Assembly (NCBI GenBank): GCA_963840545.1
Contig: CAWIZE010000009.1
Coordinates: 1-64,000, forward strand
DNA from: JAKAWQ01 sp963840545
Lineage (GTDB): Bacteria > Pseudomonadota > Alphaproteobacteria > Acetobacterales > Acetobacteraceae
DNA length: 64,000 nucleotides
Direction of reading: 5' to 3'
This document shows, one piece after another, positions 1-10,500 of the stretch; position 1 is the stretch's first letter, and every line of letters begins with the position of its first letter. The notes under the pieces were generated by a model. It saw only the letters and a list, made by a program, of their open reading frames with translations. It did no database searches and was not told where the DNA came from. The position numbers and the translations under genes are program-made.

Positions 1-180
1 GACGTGACCGGCAGGGTCCTCGCCGGGTTCCTCCTCACCGACCCCCCGGCCGCGCGCCAGCGCGTGCGCCAGGGCGCGGTGTGGTTCGCCCATCCCATCG
101 CGGGGCTGCCGCTGCTGCCGGTGCGCATCGCCTTCGCCAACCGCTGGTTCGGCGCGGCGACGATGTACCTCACGGGCGTC
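1..180 (+). CDS. 3' part of an unrecognised gene, open at the window edge
   Basis: The forward frame starting at base 1 reads as a hydrophobic protein segment with typical coding composition (for example the stretch AVWFAHPIAGLPLLPVRIAF), probably membrane-associated. It enters the window already open, so its start is not visible. After about codon 60 the same frame runs into sequence that is the antisense of a phosphoglycolate phosphatase N-terminus and becomes Arg/Gln-rich, so the real reading probably ends or is broken near base 180. I do not recognise the family. The neighbouring gph fragment suggests a deletion or rearrangement joined these two pieces. The coding call is tentative. Confidence 0.3.
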
Positions 181-189
181 ACGGCCGGT

Positions 190-318
190 CCGCGCCGGCT
201 CCGGCATCGTGAGGGGCGCGAGGCCCATTTCCGCCAGCAGGCGGTTCAGGCTCGCCGCGAGGTCCGGCAGGCTGTCGATCAGCGTGCCGTCGAGCTCGAA
301 AAGGATCGCGCGTGGCAA
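190..318 (-). pseudogene. gph: N-terminal fragment of a HAD-family phosphoglycolate phosphatase
   Basis: On the reverse strand from a TTG codon at 318 the translation begins LPRAILFELDGTLIDSLPDL, which is the HAD motif I (DxDGT, here with E in place of the first D, so ELDGT) followed by the helix usual for Gph. Similarity lasts about 40 codons (to roughly LTMPE) and is then lost. The remaining 180 or so codons of a normal Gph are absent, because sequence from another gene follows. Gph removes the phosphate from 2-phosphoglycolate. This piece cannot be functional, because the cap and the other HAD motifs are missing. The change of the nucleophile Asp to Glu fits decay. Confidence 0.6.
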
Positions 319-359
319 ATCGTCGCACTGCGCAACGGGAATTGATCGCGCCAGGGCGC

Positions 360-380
360 GGGGAGCTTTGACAGCTCCCC
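360..380 (+). promoter_or_regulatory. perfect 8-bp hairpin in the glmU leader
   Basis: GGGGAGCT (360-367) and AGCTCCCC (373-380) form a perfect stem around a five-base loop. The 3' edge lies 17 bases before the first glmU ATG at 398. There is no T-run, so it is not a classic terminator. It may be a leader structure that affects translation or mRNA stability of glmU. Function is unknown. Confidence 0.45.
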
Positions 381-397
381 GTTCGGGCCGCTACCCG

Positions 398-1716
398 ATG
401 GTTCCGATGGAGAGCACTGCGATCATCCTGGCGGCGGGCCTCGGCACGCGGATGCGCTCGAAGGGCCCGAAGGCGCTGGCGGCGCTCGGGGCCAAGCCGC
501 TGCTCTGGCACCTGCTGGAGAGCTGCCGCGAGGTGTTCGAGCGGATCGTCGTCGTCGCCGGGCCGGACATGCCGGAGATCGCGGCGCTGGCGGCGCCCGA
601 TCCGGTGGTGGTGCAGGAGCGGCGGCTCGGCACGGCCCATGCCGCGCTGGCGGCGGCGGAGCATTTCGGGGCGGGGAAGGTGGCCGTGCTCTACGCCGAC
701 AATCCGACGATCCGGCCCGTGACGCTGCGGGCGCTGCTGGGGCGCCTCGAGGCGGGCGCGGGGCTGGCGCTGCTGGCGATGCGTCCGGCGGACCCGACGG
801 GCTATGGCCATGTAATCCTTGGGGAAAAACCGCGGATCGTCGAATGGGCGGACTCCAAACTGGGCGATTGGGCGGTCGGAGGGCTGTTTAATGCCGGTGG
901 GCTCTCGGCTTACGGGCCCGACCTGCGGCGCTGGCTCGCCCGGGTGGGCAATGACAATGCCAAGGGCGAGTACTATATTACCGATATCGTCGCCATCGCG
1001 GGGGAAGAAGGGGCGGTGGTTGCGGCGGTCGAGGCGCCGTTCGAGGAATTGCGGGGCATCAATACCCGGGCCGAGCTGGCCGAGGCCGAGGCCGCCCTGC
1101 AGGCGCGGCTGCGGGCGGAGGCGTTTGCGCGTGGGGCCAGCCTGATCGGGCCGGAAACGGTGTTCCTGGCGGCGGACACGCGGCTTGGGCCGGATGTGAC
1201 GGTGGGGCCGTACGTGGTGTTCGGGCCGGGGGTGACGGTGGGCGAGGGCGCCGAGATCCGGGCCTTCAGCCACCTCGAAGGCTGCGCGGTGGGCGCGCGG
1301 GCGATCGTCGGGCCGTTCGCCCGGCTGCGGCCGGCGACGGTGGTGGGCGAGGGCGCGCATGTGGGAAATTTCGTCGAGCTCAAGGCCGCTGTGCTCGGCG
1401 CCGGGGCCAAGGCCAACCATCTGACGTATCTCGGCGATTCGGTGGTTGGCGAAGGGACGAACATCGGCGCCGGGACCATCACCTGCAATTACGACGGGAT
1501 CGCCAAGCATCGCACCGAGATCGGTGCACACGCGTTCATCGGCTCGGACGCGGTGCTCGTCGCCCCGGTCGCGATCGGCGAGGGCGCCTTCGTCGCGGCG
1601 GGGAGCGTCATCACCGAGGATGTCGCCGCGGATGCGCTCGCGTTCGGCCGGGCGCGGCAGGTGGAGAAGCCGGGGGGCGCGGCGCGGCTTCGCACAGGAA
1701 AAAAAAGGGGAAAAAA

Positions 1717-1732
<16 letters not shown>
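398..1732 (+). CDS. glmU: bifunctional UDP-N-acetylglucosamine pyrophosphorylase / glucosamine-1-phosphate N-acetyltransferase
   Basis: GlmU acetylates glucosamine-1-phosphate and then couples it to UTP, giving UDP-GlcNAc for peptidoglycan and lipopolysaccharide in the cytoplasm. The protein is 444 residues, the normal size. The N-terminal nucleotidyltransferase domain opens with AIILAAGLGTRM, the nucleotide-binding loop. The C-terminal half is a left-handed beta-helix of hexapeptide repeats containing GAGTITCNYDG, the acetyl-CoA-binding signature of GlmU. I chose the ATG at 398. An ATG three codons on (407) is equally possible, and the much longer upstream frame reads through antisense gph sequence. 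The gene overlaps glmS by 16 bases, so the two steps of the same pathway are translationally coupled. Confidence 0.96.
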
Positions 1733-3540
<1,808 letters not shown>

Positions 3541-3550
3541 CCCGGCGCTC

Positions 3551-3579
3551 CTGACATTGGGTGGGCGGGCGCCTATCTT
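3551..3579 (+). promoter_or_regulatory. candidate sigma-70 promoter of gabD
   Basis: CTGACA (3551-3556), a 17-base spacer and TATCTT (3574-3579) lie in the glmS-gabD gap, with the gabD ATG 43 bases beyond the -10 element. The spacing is optimal and the hexamers are close to consensus for a GC-rich genome. No transcription data are available here. Confidence 0.5.
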
Positions 3580-3621
3580 GGCGGGAAGCCGGCCCAAGGG
3601 AACCAGATCAGGAGGAAAATC

Positions 3622-5100
3622 ATGCTGAACCCCGTCTCGCCGCTGCCGCTCAAGGACCCCACCCTGCTGCGCCAGGCGAATTACATCGACGGAAAATGGG
3701 TGGAGGCAGACGGCGGCCGCACGATCGTGGTCAAGAACCCGGCCACCGGCGAAGCGGTGGGCGAGGTGCCGGCGATGGGCGCGGCCGAGACGCGGCGCGC
3801 GATCGAGGCGGCGGCGCGGGCCTGGCCCGCGTGGCGCGGTCTGCTCGCCAAGGAGCGGGCGGCGATCCTGCGAAAGCTCTTCGAGCTGATGATCGCCAAC
3901 ACCGAGGACCTCGCCGTGATCATGACGGCCGAGCAGGGCAAGCCGCTCGCCGAGAGCCGGGGCGAGATCGCCTATGCGGCAAGCTTCATCGAATGGTTCG
4001 CCGAAGAGGGAAAACGGGTTTACGGCGACACCATCCCGCAGAACGCCAAGGGGCGGCGGATCGTCGTGCAGAAGGAGCCGATCGGCGTTTTTGCCGCGAT
4101 CACGCCGTGGAATTTTCCCTCCGCGATGATCACGCGCAAGGCCGGGCCGGGCTGGGCCGCGGGCTGCACCGGCGTGATCCGGCCGGCGAGCCAGACGCCG
4201 TTCTCGGCGCTGGCCCTGGCCGTGCTCGCCGAGCGGGCGGGGATGCCGGCAGGGGTGTGCAACATCATCACCGGGCCTTCGGGGGAGACGGGGGCGGAGC
4301 TGACCGGCAATGCGCTGGTGCGGAAGCTTTCCTTCACCGGCTCGACCGAGGTGGGGGCGAAGCTGATCGCCCAGTGCGCGCCGACGGTGAAGAAGACGAG
4401 CATGGAGCTCGGCGGCAACGCGCCGTTCATCGTGTTCGACGATGCCGACCTCGATGCGGCGGTGGCGGGCGCGATGGCGAGCAAGTACCGCAACACCGGG
4501 CAGACCTGCGTCTGCGCCAACCGGCTGCTGGTGCAGGACAGCGTGTTCGACGAATTCGCCGCGAGGCTGAAGGCGGACGTGGAAAAAATGAAGGTCGGCA
4601 ACGGCATGGAGCCGGGGGTGACGCAAGGGCCGCTGATCAACGCGGCGGCGGTGGCGAAGGTCGAGGAGCACATCGCGGACGCCGTGCGGCGCGGGGCGAA
4701 GGTGATCACGGGCGGCAAGCGGCACAAGCTCGGGGGCAATTTCTTCGAGCCGACGGTGCTCGCCGACGTGCCGGCGACGGCGCTCGCGTTTCGCGAGGAG
4801 ACGTTCGGGCCGGTGGCGCCGCTGTTCCGCTTCAAGACGGAGGCGGAGGCGATCAAGCTCGCCAACGACACCGAGTTCGGGCTGGCCGCCTATTTCTATG
4901 CCCGCGATGTCGGGCGCGTGTTCCGCGTGGCGGAGGCGCTGGAATACGGGATCATCGGGATCAACGAGGGGATCATCTCGACCGAGGTCGCGCCGTTCGG
5001 CGGGATGAAATCCTCGGGGCTAGGCCGCGAGGGCTCGAAATACGGGATCGAGGAGTTCCTCGAGATCAAGTACCTCGCGATCGGCGGCGTGGGGGCGTAG
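3622..5100 (+). CDS. gabD: NAD(P)-dependent succinate-semialdehyde dehydrogenase
   Basis: This is an aldehyde dehydrogenase superfamily enzyme of 492 residues, the usual GabD length. It oxidises succinate semialdehyde to succinate at the end of the GABA shunt. Visible motifs are the cofactor-binding FTGSTEVG, the general-base region ELGGNAPFIVFDDADLD and the catalytic cysteine in GQTCVCANR (Cys296). The spacing and the ITPWNFPSAMITRK stretch match GabD better than other aldehyde dehydrogenases, although the substrate is inferred from family. A strong ribosome site (AGGAGG) lies just before the ATG. The last 30 bases of this gene are duplicated about 0.9 kb downstream, on the far side of a toxin-antitoxin module. 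Confidence 0.9.
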   Translation: MLNPVSPLPLKDPTLLRQANYIDGKWVEADGGRTIVVKNPATGEAVGEVPAMGAAETRRAIEAAARAWPAWRGLLAKERAAILRKLFELMIANTEDLAVIMTAEQGKPLAESRGEIAYAASFIEWFAEEGKRVYGDTIPQNAKGRRIVVQKEPIGVFAAITPWNFPSAMITRKAGPGWAAGCTGVIRPASQTPFSALALAVLAERAGMPAGVCNIITGPSGETGAELTGNALVRKLSFTGSTEVGAKLIAQCAPTVKKTSMELGGNAPFIVFDDADLDAAVAGAMASKYRNTGQTCVCANRLLVQDSVFDEFAARLKADVEKMKVGNGMEPGVTQGPLINAAAVAKVEEHIADAVRRGAKVITGGKRHKLGGNFFEPTVLADVPATALAFREETFGPVAPLFRFKTEAEAIKLANDTEFGLAAYFYARDVGRVFRVAEALEYGIIGINEGIISTEVAPFGGMKSSGLGREGSKYGIEEFLEIKYLAIGGVGA

Positions 5101-5101
5101 G
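5071..5101 (+). repeat. direct repeat copy 1 (gabD 3' end)
   Basis: These 31 bases at the stop codon of gabD recur at 5958-5988 with three mismatches, all G/A changes. A second GGGACGTAnGGGGCGGGGAG block follows each copy (5125-5144 and about 5979-5998). The two copies bracket the PemI/PemK module. Confidence 0.7.
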
Positions 5102-5215
5102 CGGGCGCAGGGGGCGGCGGGGCAGGGACGTAGGGGGCGGGGAGGTTTTGCGCGCGGGGCGGCGGAGGGGAAGTCCCGACCTGCAGTGGTGGCTTGTGAA
5201 CAGGCCGGCGGTGTA

Positions 5216-5231
5216 TTATATTCCAGTATAA
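5216..5231 (+). promoter_or_regulatory. inverted-repeat operator candidate for the pemI/pemK module
   Basis: TTATA (5216-5220), six bases, then TATAA (5227-5231) form an AT-rich inverted repeat in a very GC-rich region, 15 bases before the antitoxin ATG. AbrB/MazE-type antitoxins autoregulate by binding such sites. The assignment is by position and symmetry only. Confidence 0.45.
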
Positions 5232-5246
5232 CTTCCGGAGGCCGCC

Positions 5247-5504
5247 ATGCACACCACGACTCTGCGCAAGGTCGGGGGATCGGTCATGCTGGCCGTGCCT
5301 CCGGCCCTTCTCGATGTTCTGCATCTCACCGCCGGTGCCAAGGTCGGCCTGGCCGTCGATAACGGCCGCCTGGTGGTCGAGCCGCATCCCCGGCCGCGCT
5401 ACACGCTCGCCGAGCTGCTGGCGGCGTCGGACTATTCTGAGCCGCAGCCGCCGGAGGAACGCGAATGGGTCGATGCTCCTGCCGTGGGCCGTGAGAGGCT
5501 GTGA
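5247..5504 (+). CDS. PemI/MazE-type antitoxin (AbrB-fold DNA-binding)
   Basis: This 85-residue protein begins MHTTTLRKVGGSVMLAVPPA, the swapped-hairpin AbrB/MazE DNA-binding fold with the typical KxGxSxxxxxP pattern. The C-terminal half is acidic and proline-rich, the part that usually wraps the toxin. It should neutralise the ribonuclease encoded immediately downstream and repress its own operon. The stop codon overlaps the toxin GTG by four bases, the usual coupling for such modules. A Shine-Dalgarno-like GGAGG sits before the ATG. The family call is firm. Which named subfamily (PemI, ChpI or MazE) applies is not certain. Confidence 0.85.
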   Translation: MHTTTLRKVGGSVMLAVPPALLDVLHLTAGAKVGLAVDNGRLVVEPHPRPRYTLAELLAASDYSEPQPPEEREWVDAPAVGRERL

Positions 5505-5839
5505 GGCGCGGCGATATCTACCTCGTTTCCCTCGATCCCACGGACGATCCCACGGAAGGGCATGAGCAGCGCGGTTATCGCCCCGTGCTGGTGGTGTCGC
5601 CGGCCGAGTTCAACGAAGCGACCCGGCTGCCGGTGATCCTGCCGATCGCGACCGGCGGGGAGTTCGCCCGCCGCATCGGGTTCGCGGTGCCGATCTCCGG
5701 CATCAAAACGACCGGGGTGGTGCGCTGCGATCAGCCGCGCGTGCTCGATCTGCACGCGCGCAACGGCCGGAAGGTCGATGTGCTGCCGCAGGCCCTCATG
5801 GACGAAGTGCTGGCCAAGGTCGTCACGATTTTCGAGTAG
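5501..5839 (+). CDS. PemK/MazF-family endoribonuclease toxin
   Basis: The 112-residue product starts (from GTG) MRRGDIYLVSLDPTDDPTEG and continues with RPVLVVSPAEFN, the conserved beta-barrel core of PemK/MazF toxins. RGDIYLV holds the catalytic-region arginine, and TTGVVRCDQPRVLDL is the second conserved block. These toxins cut single-stranded mRNA at short sequence motifs and arrest growth. Length and motifs look intact, so an active toxin is likely. It is co-transcribed with the antitoxin through a four-base overlap. The module sits between two copies of the gabD 3' end, which suggests it arrived with a duplication at that site. Confidence 0.9.
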   Translation: MRRGDIYLVSLDPTDDPTEGHEQRGYRPVLVVSPAEFNEATRLPVILPIATGGEFARRIGFAVPISGIKTTGVVRCDQPRVLDLHARNGRKVDVLPQALMDEVLAKVVTIFE

Positions 5840-5957
5840 GACGGCAGAGCGGCGAGCAATGGGAGGGCGGCGGGGGCGGGGTGGCTGAAGCGCGCGCGAA
5901 CCTGCGTATGCGCATTGCTTCTCGGAGCTGGTCCCGGTTCGGCGCTGAAACACAGGG

Positions 5958-5988
5958 TACCTCGCGATCGGCGACGTGGGGACGTAAG
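5958..5988 (+). repeat. direct repeat copy 2 of the gabD 3' end
   Basis: This copy matches 5071-5101 at 28 of 31 positions but is outside any gene. It is followed by GGGGCGGGGAG, as in the first locus. Together the copies delimit about 0.89 kb that holds only the PemI/PemK module. Confidence 0.7.
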
Positions 5989-6052
5989 GGGCGGGGAGCC
6001 GGCGCGCCATCGCCGTTTTGCGAGCGGCGTACGGGCTATGTCCGGACGGGTA

Positions 6053-6081
6053 TTGTCCGGGCGATGGCCGTACGCTATAAG
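6053..6081 (+). promoter_or_regulatory. candidate promoter of the tacA/tacT module
   Basis: TTGTCC (6053-6058), a 17-base spacer and TATAAG (6076-6081) precede the antitoxin ATG at 6112. TGTCCGG occurs twice (6040-6046 and 6054-6060), the second overlapping the -35 element, and could serve as an operator for the autorepressing RHH antitoxin. Confidence 0.55.
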
Positions 6082-6111
6082 TTCGCAGGGCGGCGATGGG
6101 GTGGTGACGGC

Positions 6112-6411
6112 ATGACATTCGTTCGCGAGCGGGAAGCCAAGGCGGAGAGGCTGGAGGTGCGGCTGACGCCCTCGACGAAGGCCCTTCTCAGTCATGCCGC
6201 TCAGCTTCGGCACACGACGCTCACTGATTTCCTGGTGTCGAGCGCGGTCAAGGCGGCTGAGGAGGCTTTGGTGTCGCCCCGGATCTTCCAGATCGGCTCG
6301 GAGAAGGGCTGGCAATCCCTCATGGCGCTTCTCGACGAGCCCGCGAACACGGAGCCGGATGCCGGGCTTGTCGCTTTGCTCGCCGAGAAGCCAAAAAACC
6401 GGAAGCCGTGA
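6112..6411 (+). CDS. tacA: TacA-type antitoxin (DUF1778, ribbon-helix-helix)
   Basis: This 99-residue protein has the DUF1778 pattern: ERLEVRLTPSTKALLSHAAQ is the RHH DNA-binding segment, followed by TLTDFLVSSAVKAAEEAL, and then an acidic tail expected to cover the acetyltransferase toxin. I chose the ATG at 6112 because it gives the standard family length and sits 30 bases after a good -10 element. The frame is open further upstream but encodes nothing family-like. It neutralises the adjacent GNAT toxin and represses the operon. Its stop codon is the first base triplet of a 16-bp tandem repeat that fills the gap to the toxin. Confidence 0.85.
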   Translation: MTFVREREAKAERLEVRLTPSTKALLSHAAQLRHTTLTDFLVSSAVKAAEEALVSPRIFQIGSEKGWQSLMALLDEPANTEPDAGLVALLAEKPKNRKP

Positions 6412-6456
6412 AGCTTTAGGCCCATGAAACTTTAGACCCATGAAACTTTAGACGGT
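6409..6456 (+). repeat. 16-bp tandem repeat, three units, between antitoxin and toxin
   Basis: TGAAGCTTTAGGCCCA (6409-6424), TGAAACTTTAGACCCA (6425-6440) and TGAAACTTTAGAC (6441-6453) are near-identical units. The first begins with the tacA stop codon and the last runs into the tacT GTG. The array widens the usual few-base gap of this module class and lacks a clear ribosome-binding site. Confidence 0.85.
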
Positions 6457-7033
6457 GACGGCGAGCGATCCGGCCGAGATAGAGACGCTGAGCGCCAGCC
6501 ACGATCTATCGTCGTTCTCGTGCGGCAAGCCGAGCCTGGATCGCTGGCTTCGGGCCCGCGCGCTGCCCAACCAGGACACGGGCGATTCCCGGACGTTCGT
6601 GGTCCTGGATGCTGGCCGGGTGGTCGGGTTCTACGCCCTGACTACGGCATCCGCCGCTCGGACCGGGCTTCCGGGAGCGTTGCGGCGGAACGCGCCGGAC
6701 CCTGTTCCGCTGATGCTGCTCGGCCAGCTTGCCGTCGCCACGAGCCATCGGGGGCAGGGAATCGGGGCCAGGCTCCTGCGGGACGCCCTGGTCCGCGTTG
6801 CCGCTGCCGCGCGGCTCGCTGGCTTTCGCGCGCTGGCGACGCATCCGATCGACGACGAGGCGGAGGCGTTCTACGCCCGCTTTGGGTTCGCGCCGGTGCC
6901 TGATTCGCAGCCACGGCTGATGGTGCTGCCGCTTCCGCGGCTTCTTGCCGCGCTGGAGGCGGCGCGCCTGGGCGACGTTGCGGGCTCATCCGGGGCGAGC
7001 CGATCCGGGGCGAGCCGATCCGGGGGTGGGTGA
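6455..7033 (+). CDS. tacT: TacT-type GNAT acetyltransferase toxin
   Basis: GNAT toxins of this class acetylate the amino group of charged tRNA and block translation. The 192-residue protein has the TacT N-terminus with FSCGKPSLDRWLRARALPNQ, the acetyl-CoA loop SHRGQGIGARLL and the catalytic-tyrosine region AFYARFGFAP. The start is a GTG 44 bases after tacA. The C-terminus is longer than usual and ends SGASRSGASRSGGG. This is encoded by a 15-bp tandem duplication at 6989-7026, so the tail is probably a recent slippage product. The core appears intact, so toxicity is plausible. Pairing with the DUF1778 antitoxin is standard for the family. Confidence 0.87.
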   Translation: MTASDPAEIETLSASHDLSSFSCGKPSLDRWLRARALPNQDTGDSRTFVVLDAGRVVGFYALTTASAARTGLPGALRRNAPDPVPLMLLGQLAVATSHRGQGIGARLLRDALVRVAAAARLAGFRALATHPIDDEAEAFYARFGFAPVPDSQPRLMVLPLPRLLAALEAARLGDVAGSSGASRSGASRSGGG

Positions 7034-7191
7034 GTCGGCTCGGCGAACTGGTGTGGAGGGGAGTCTGGCGGTTGGTGCTCAGCCGGCCGTGGGGGGGCCG
7101 GTGGGCCGAAGGGAAGAATTTGGCGTCTCGGGGAGTGACGACCGCTTCGCGCCCATTCCCGATGCTTTCCGTTGGTCCCGGAGGCGGACAT

Positions 7192-7392
7192 TCAGGAAGC
7201 GATTGGGTCCTGGCCGATGATGTGCACAAGATGCGCGACCTTGGCGATCATGCCGCGCGTCTGCGGCGTGCCCGGCAGCTCGGCGATGCGGCCAACTCGG
7301 TTGAGCTTGAGCCTGATCAGGGTTTACCCCCTGCTTGCGATGCCGCCGTATCGCGCCGCGGGTCTGCTCAACCGCATTTGTGTCACGCACAT
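7192..7392 (-). pseudogene. rpmD: pseudogene copy of 50S ribosomal protein L30
   Basis: The reverse strand from an ATG at 7392 reads MCVTQMRLSRPAARYGGIASRG, then a TAA stop (7326-7324). It continues in the same frame as TLIRLKLNRVGRIAELPGTP and QTRGMIAKVAHLVHIIGQ before a final TGA at 7192. The second part is clearly L30, and the whole has the L30 length of about 65 codons. L30 normally lies inside the spc ribosomal operon between S5 and L15. Here neither neighbour is present, and the internal stop plus the poorly conserved N-terminus mark it as a displaced, decaying duplicate. A functional rpmD is expected elsewhere in the genome. Confidence 0.7.
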
Positions 7393-7575
7393 GGGCGCTC
7401 CCCTTGGCGCAGCCAAGCTTAAATCAAAGCCCGATCGCACCGCAGAACACTGAAAAGCCGACGGAACATTCTTGCGGCAAGGCGGCTCGGTTAGGTTTAG
7501 AGCGGATAGCAGGGAATTCAATCGAGGGACGCGGTTTCGAGTGCGAGCGGCTGCCTTGCCGCCGGGGCGGACGGG

Positions 7576-10500
7576 ATGGGGCGATTCTCAAGCATGAAAT
7601 ACGCGCTCGCGGAGACGCGGCGCATCCTGCGTGACCGGTTCGCGCGCTACCTGCCCGTCACACAGAACGCGCTCAGCGCGCCCAAGGCCGGCAGTCTAAT
7701 TCCGGACGAGCAATTGCTCGAACTTCTGCTCGGTCTCGACATCCTGTGCGAGAGCGACATCGACAGGTCGCGCGCCATATACGACGCGGCGTTGCTGCCG
7801 GGCGGCGGCGAGCCGTCGCTCGATGAAGTGATTGCCGCGGGGTGGATACGGGTCGTGTGGGGACGGGTCACGGCCCCCTTCGAGATCGACAAACGGGCGC
7901 GTAGCAAGCCGGACGGCAAATTGACGGCGCTCTCGACACTGCTGAAGCAGCGTTTCGAGCAAAGATACACAGTTGGCGAGGCAGCGTACGCCAACCCCGA
8001 GCTGGAAAGCCTTGCGGCGGCAATCGAGCGCGGCGAGGCGGCGCCCGGCGCCCTGCGCAGTCAATCGCCCGAATGGGTCGCCGCACGTCTTTGGGATCGA
8101 CGGCTTTGCGGATCTGCGCCGCACGGCGCGCAGCTTCGCGTCTGGGTCGATCGATGGCATCTCCTGGGTTGGCCTTCGCTGGTTGCTCATGCGGTGTGGA
8201 GCGAGGTGGCAGCCAATGCCTTTCGGGAGGCAGCGCTGGCTTTGCTTGCCTCGGAGCCTGGCCTTACCGGCTGGGAAGAGACCCGCGCCGGCTTCATCCG
8301 GCAGATCAGTCTGCGCACTGGTCAGCCGCCGGAAAACGCGGAGCGGCATGTCCCGGCTCTACCTGCAACCTTGCTCGATCGTGCGCTCTGGCTGAACGAC
8401 TTGAGGCTGGAAGGCGCGATCGCAGGAATGATGAGCGCCGATCAAGATATTGTCGGCGTCATTCGGCTACTTCTGGCCGACCTTGAAAGGCAGGAGTTCT
8501 GCCCGGCCCCCAATCCGCTCTTCAAACAACTCATCGAGCTGGCGGTCGCACGGCCGGAACTTCTTGTGGTCGTGCTTTTCAGAATTCGATGGAGCCCTGT
8601 CCTGCTCGCGGACCTGTTGCTCTACCCAGCGACATCGGCGCTGGCGTGCTGGCTAATCGCTGAGTGGCCGGGACCGTCGGGAGCCTGGGATCGTGAGTTG
8701 AGAGCGCGGGACGATCAAACGACGAAGGCAATGGCTTTCGCCGACGCTGTGTCAGTGCTTGGCGATTTTCTCGAACAGGGTTCGCTTCACCCTGCGGAAG
8801 CGGCGGCGCTGCTAGGCGTTCTGTATAAGACGGCGAAACCGTTGTTCGGCGATGATTTGGCCAACGACGGGTCGCTCGTCGCCTTTCTCCGCGACGAGAT
8901 AGCCGGGCAGTCGGCCGAGGTGCAGCAGGCCATATATGCGGGCCTCAGCGCCGGCGTTTCGCAATCAGGTCTTGGCTCCGCGGAGTTCGCGGCGGCTTTA
9001 GACATCGTCGATGCTGCCGGCCTAACCGAACGTGTCAACCCCGCACCGCTTGTTTCGGCGTACAGAAACTCTGTTGCCTCAGGCGAATACACCCTATCTG
9101 CAAACCGGATTAGCGAAGGTGCGGCGGCGGCGTTGGTCGAGCTGGCAATGAAGGCGCCCGAAGCGCTTCGTGGTTCCTTTTTTGCTCCGGTCGATGTCGG
9201 TGCGAGGATTGCCGCGGCTGCCGCACCCAACGTCAATCCCCTTATGATCGAAGACGCGACAGGGCGTTCGTTGCGCGCTCATATTCGCATCCTGTGCCGG
9301 GCGGTCGTCGGACTTGAAGATTCCAGGCCGAAGGAACTTACGGAAGCATTGACGAAAACAGTGCGCGTGGGCGCAGTAAAGCATGACGAAAAGGGCCGCG
9401 TCGGAGCCTTTGCCGCGCGTTTCGAAACCGCCCCGTACCGCGGACAGCGCGGCCGGCCGATTGCCGCCGATTTGGCGGCGGCGCTTACGACCCTCACTGG
9501 CAAGGAGAGAGAAGAGCTTTTGGCGGCGATATTGGACATCGACGAGCCGATCGTTCTGGCTCAGCTCATCGGTCTGGCGCCGCAAGAGGCCCGGGCCAAA
9601 ATTGACGAACGCCTCGATCGGCTGACGCCTTGCGACGCGGCCGCCATTCGATCCCTTCCGGAAGCAATGGCGCGGATTGATGCTCTGCTGGCCGCGGGCC
9701 GAGCCGACGCCGCGGCCAAGTTCGTTGAGGAGGAACGCAGACTAAAGACACTGGGCAAGGTCGCCCGGAGGGAATTGAGGCAATTTCGGGACGACCTCCA
9801 TCTCAAATGGTTGCGCAAGGACTGGAGGGGCATCGCCAAAACGGAACCGCCACCCGCGTTTTCCGGGCAGACGCGCGAAGAGGCCCTCGACCTCGTCAAT
9901 TTTTTCAAGGGCCTTGCGGCCTTGGGCGATCCCGACGGAAACGCCCAAGGCGCGGAGAATTTCTTCGGCGACCTGCACCGGCGGCACCCGCACACTCCAA
10001 CCTACGCCGTGAACCTGTTTGCAGCGCAGATAAACCGCCTACTCGGGGCGGACGGGTTCGCCGAGCTGCACGGGTCTGCGCTCAGCCGCGGGCGGCAGAT
10101 TCTCGCCGAAGCCGAACAGGCCATGCTCCAACTGCGCGATGTCAGCGCCGCGGATTTGGAAACGTTCAACTGCAACAAGGCGCTGCTGTTGCTTGCGCTG
10201 GGCGAGCCGAACCGCGCCTATGGCGTGCTCGAATCCATTCCGCCCGACCGGCTGCGAGATAGCGCGTCGGCTTATTCGGGAATCGCGCTGAACCGCATGG
10301 GCCGCACCCGCGAGGCTTTGGCCGTACTCGAGCAGGCCGGCGCGGGCGATCGGCGAAACGACCCTCCTGCGGGCGGTGCGCGAGTACATTAGAAGTGGAA
10401 AGCAATTTGCGGAGTTCGTCAGCGTAACGACCGGCGACAGCCGGATACCGAGGATGAAAGTAGCCCTGTTTGATCTTTCCCAATTGGACCCGCAGGAGCA

